Source: Deltaproteobacteria bacterium
Lineage (GTDB): Bacteria; Desulfobacterota; GWC2-55-46; JADFVP01
Assembly: GCA_024275855.1 (NCBI GenBank)
Contig: JAJRYL010000206.1
Coordinates: 1 to 5,869, forward strand
Length of the DNA stretch: 5,869 nucleotides
Reading direction: 5' to 3'
Part shown: positions 5,490-5,869 of the stretch, in pieces
How the letters are laid out: each line of letters opens with the position of its first letter
Numbering within the stretch: the stretch's first letter is position 1
Notes under the pieces: model-generated
The model's database searches: none
Told to the model about the DNA's origin: nothing
What the model saw: the letters and a program-made list of their open reading frames with translations, nothing else
Position numbers and translations under genes: made by a program

Positions 5490-5869
5490 ATGGCTCCAAA
5501 AGGCAAGATACTCGGCGTAGACCCCGGTAGCAAGGTTACCGGTTACGGTATCGTAGAGTCCGGCAACGGCTCCGGGTGCAGCCTTGTAACCAACGGGGAG
5601 CTGGTACTTAAGGGTAGTAGCCTGCCGGAACGGTTGCTCGCTATAAAAGAGGGGCTTGGTTCCGTTATAAAAGAGTATAAACCAACGAGCATGGCCGTTG
5701 AATCGCTCTTTTTCGCTAAAAACGCGCGCAGCGCTATTGTGCTTGCGCATGCCAGAGGGGCCGTGCTGCTAACGGCGGCTGAGTTCGGGGTTACGGTATT
5801 CGAGTACGACCCGAGAAAGATAAAGCTTGCGGTTACCGGTTACGGCAACGCGGACAAGGCGCAGGTAGG
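5490..5869 (+). CDS. ruvC: RuvC Holliday-junction resolvase, N-terminal part (cut by window end)
   Basis: RuvC is the metal-dependent endonuclease that cuts Holliday junctions brought to it by the RuvAB branch-migration motor. The 126 visible codons begin M-A-P-K-G-K-I-L-G-V-D-P-G-S, with the first catalytic acid Asp11 in the V-D-P-G motif and a following T-G-Y-G. The second catalytic acid is Glu71 in A-V-E-S-L-F-F, followed by A-K-N-A-R-S-A and a Q/H-A-R-G-like helix (about 87-90). The Y-D-P-R-K-I-K block and the G-N-A-D-K-A-Q-V run are also typical. The family is usually 160-180 residues, so the last catalytic acids (near E. coli 138 and 141) lie past the edge. The start is ATG 5490 with a modest AGGA (5474-5477) 12 nt upstream. 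ruvA and ruvB are expected downstream. Nothing in the visible part looks broken. Confidence 0.95.
   Translation, partial: MAPKGKILGVDPGSKVTGYGIVESGNGSGCSLVTNGELVLKGSSLPERLLAIKEGLGSVIKEYKPTSMAVESLFFAKNARSAIVLAHARGAVLLTAAEFGVTVFEYDPRKIKLAVTGYGNADKAQV

Overview
The window looks like a piece of a bacterial chromosome, probably from a deltaproteobacterial-type lineage (Desulfobacterota/Myxococcota or a related uncultured Gram-negative group). This rests on gene content and order: a DUF4390 protein followed by an NtrY/NtrX two-component pair, then yebC and ruvC. All recognised genes lie on the + strand. Coding DNA is roughly half GC and uses ATA (Ile), AGG (Arg) and GTA (Val) freely, while the gaps between genes are clearly richer in A+T. 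I see no mobile element, CRISPR array, tRNA or rRNA. This is mostly core genome, not an obvious novel defence or mobile system.

Layout: 1-213 is a noncoding leader with a weak promoter candidate and a cluster of short dyads. 214-774 encodes an exported DUF4390 protein with a TTG start. 778-3003 encodes an NtrY-type membrane sensor kinase. 3000-4352 encodes the partner NtrX-type sigma-54 response regulator, joined to ntrY by an ATGA overlap. 4353-4584 is an A+T-rich gap with a 64-nt near-continuous hairpin and a candidate sigma-70 promoter. 4585-5337 is yebC. 5338-5489 is a spacer with no visible gene. 5490 to the right edge is the first three quarters or so of ruvC.

The most unusual feature is in ntrX. 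Its frame is intact from 3000 to 4352 except for an in-frame TAG at codon 26 (3075-3077), where response regulators commonly have Tyr in a D-E-G-Y context. The TAG lies in a perfect 15-bp dyad. It could be a sequencing error, a true nonsense mutation with restart at ATG 3129, or amber readthrough. TAG also ends DUF4390 and yebC at normal family lengths, so general reassignment of TAG is unlikely.

Working model (inference): NtrY senses an unidentified signal through its extracytoplasmic loop and PAS domain and phosphorylates NtrX, which activates sigma-54 promoters. DUF4390 is a co-transcribed envelope protein of unknown role. yebC and ruvC form a separate unit (translation factor and Holliday-junction resolvase), normally continued by ruvA and ruvB beyond the right edge.
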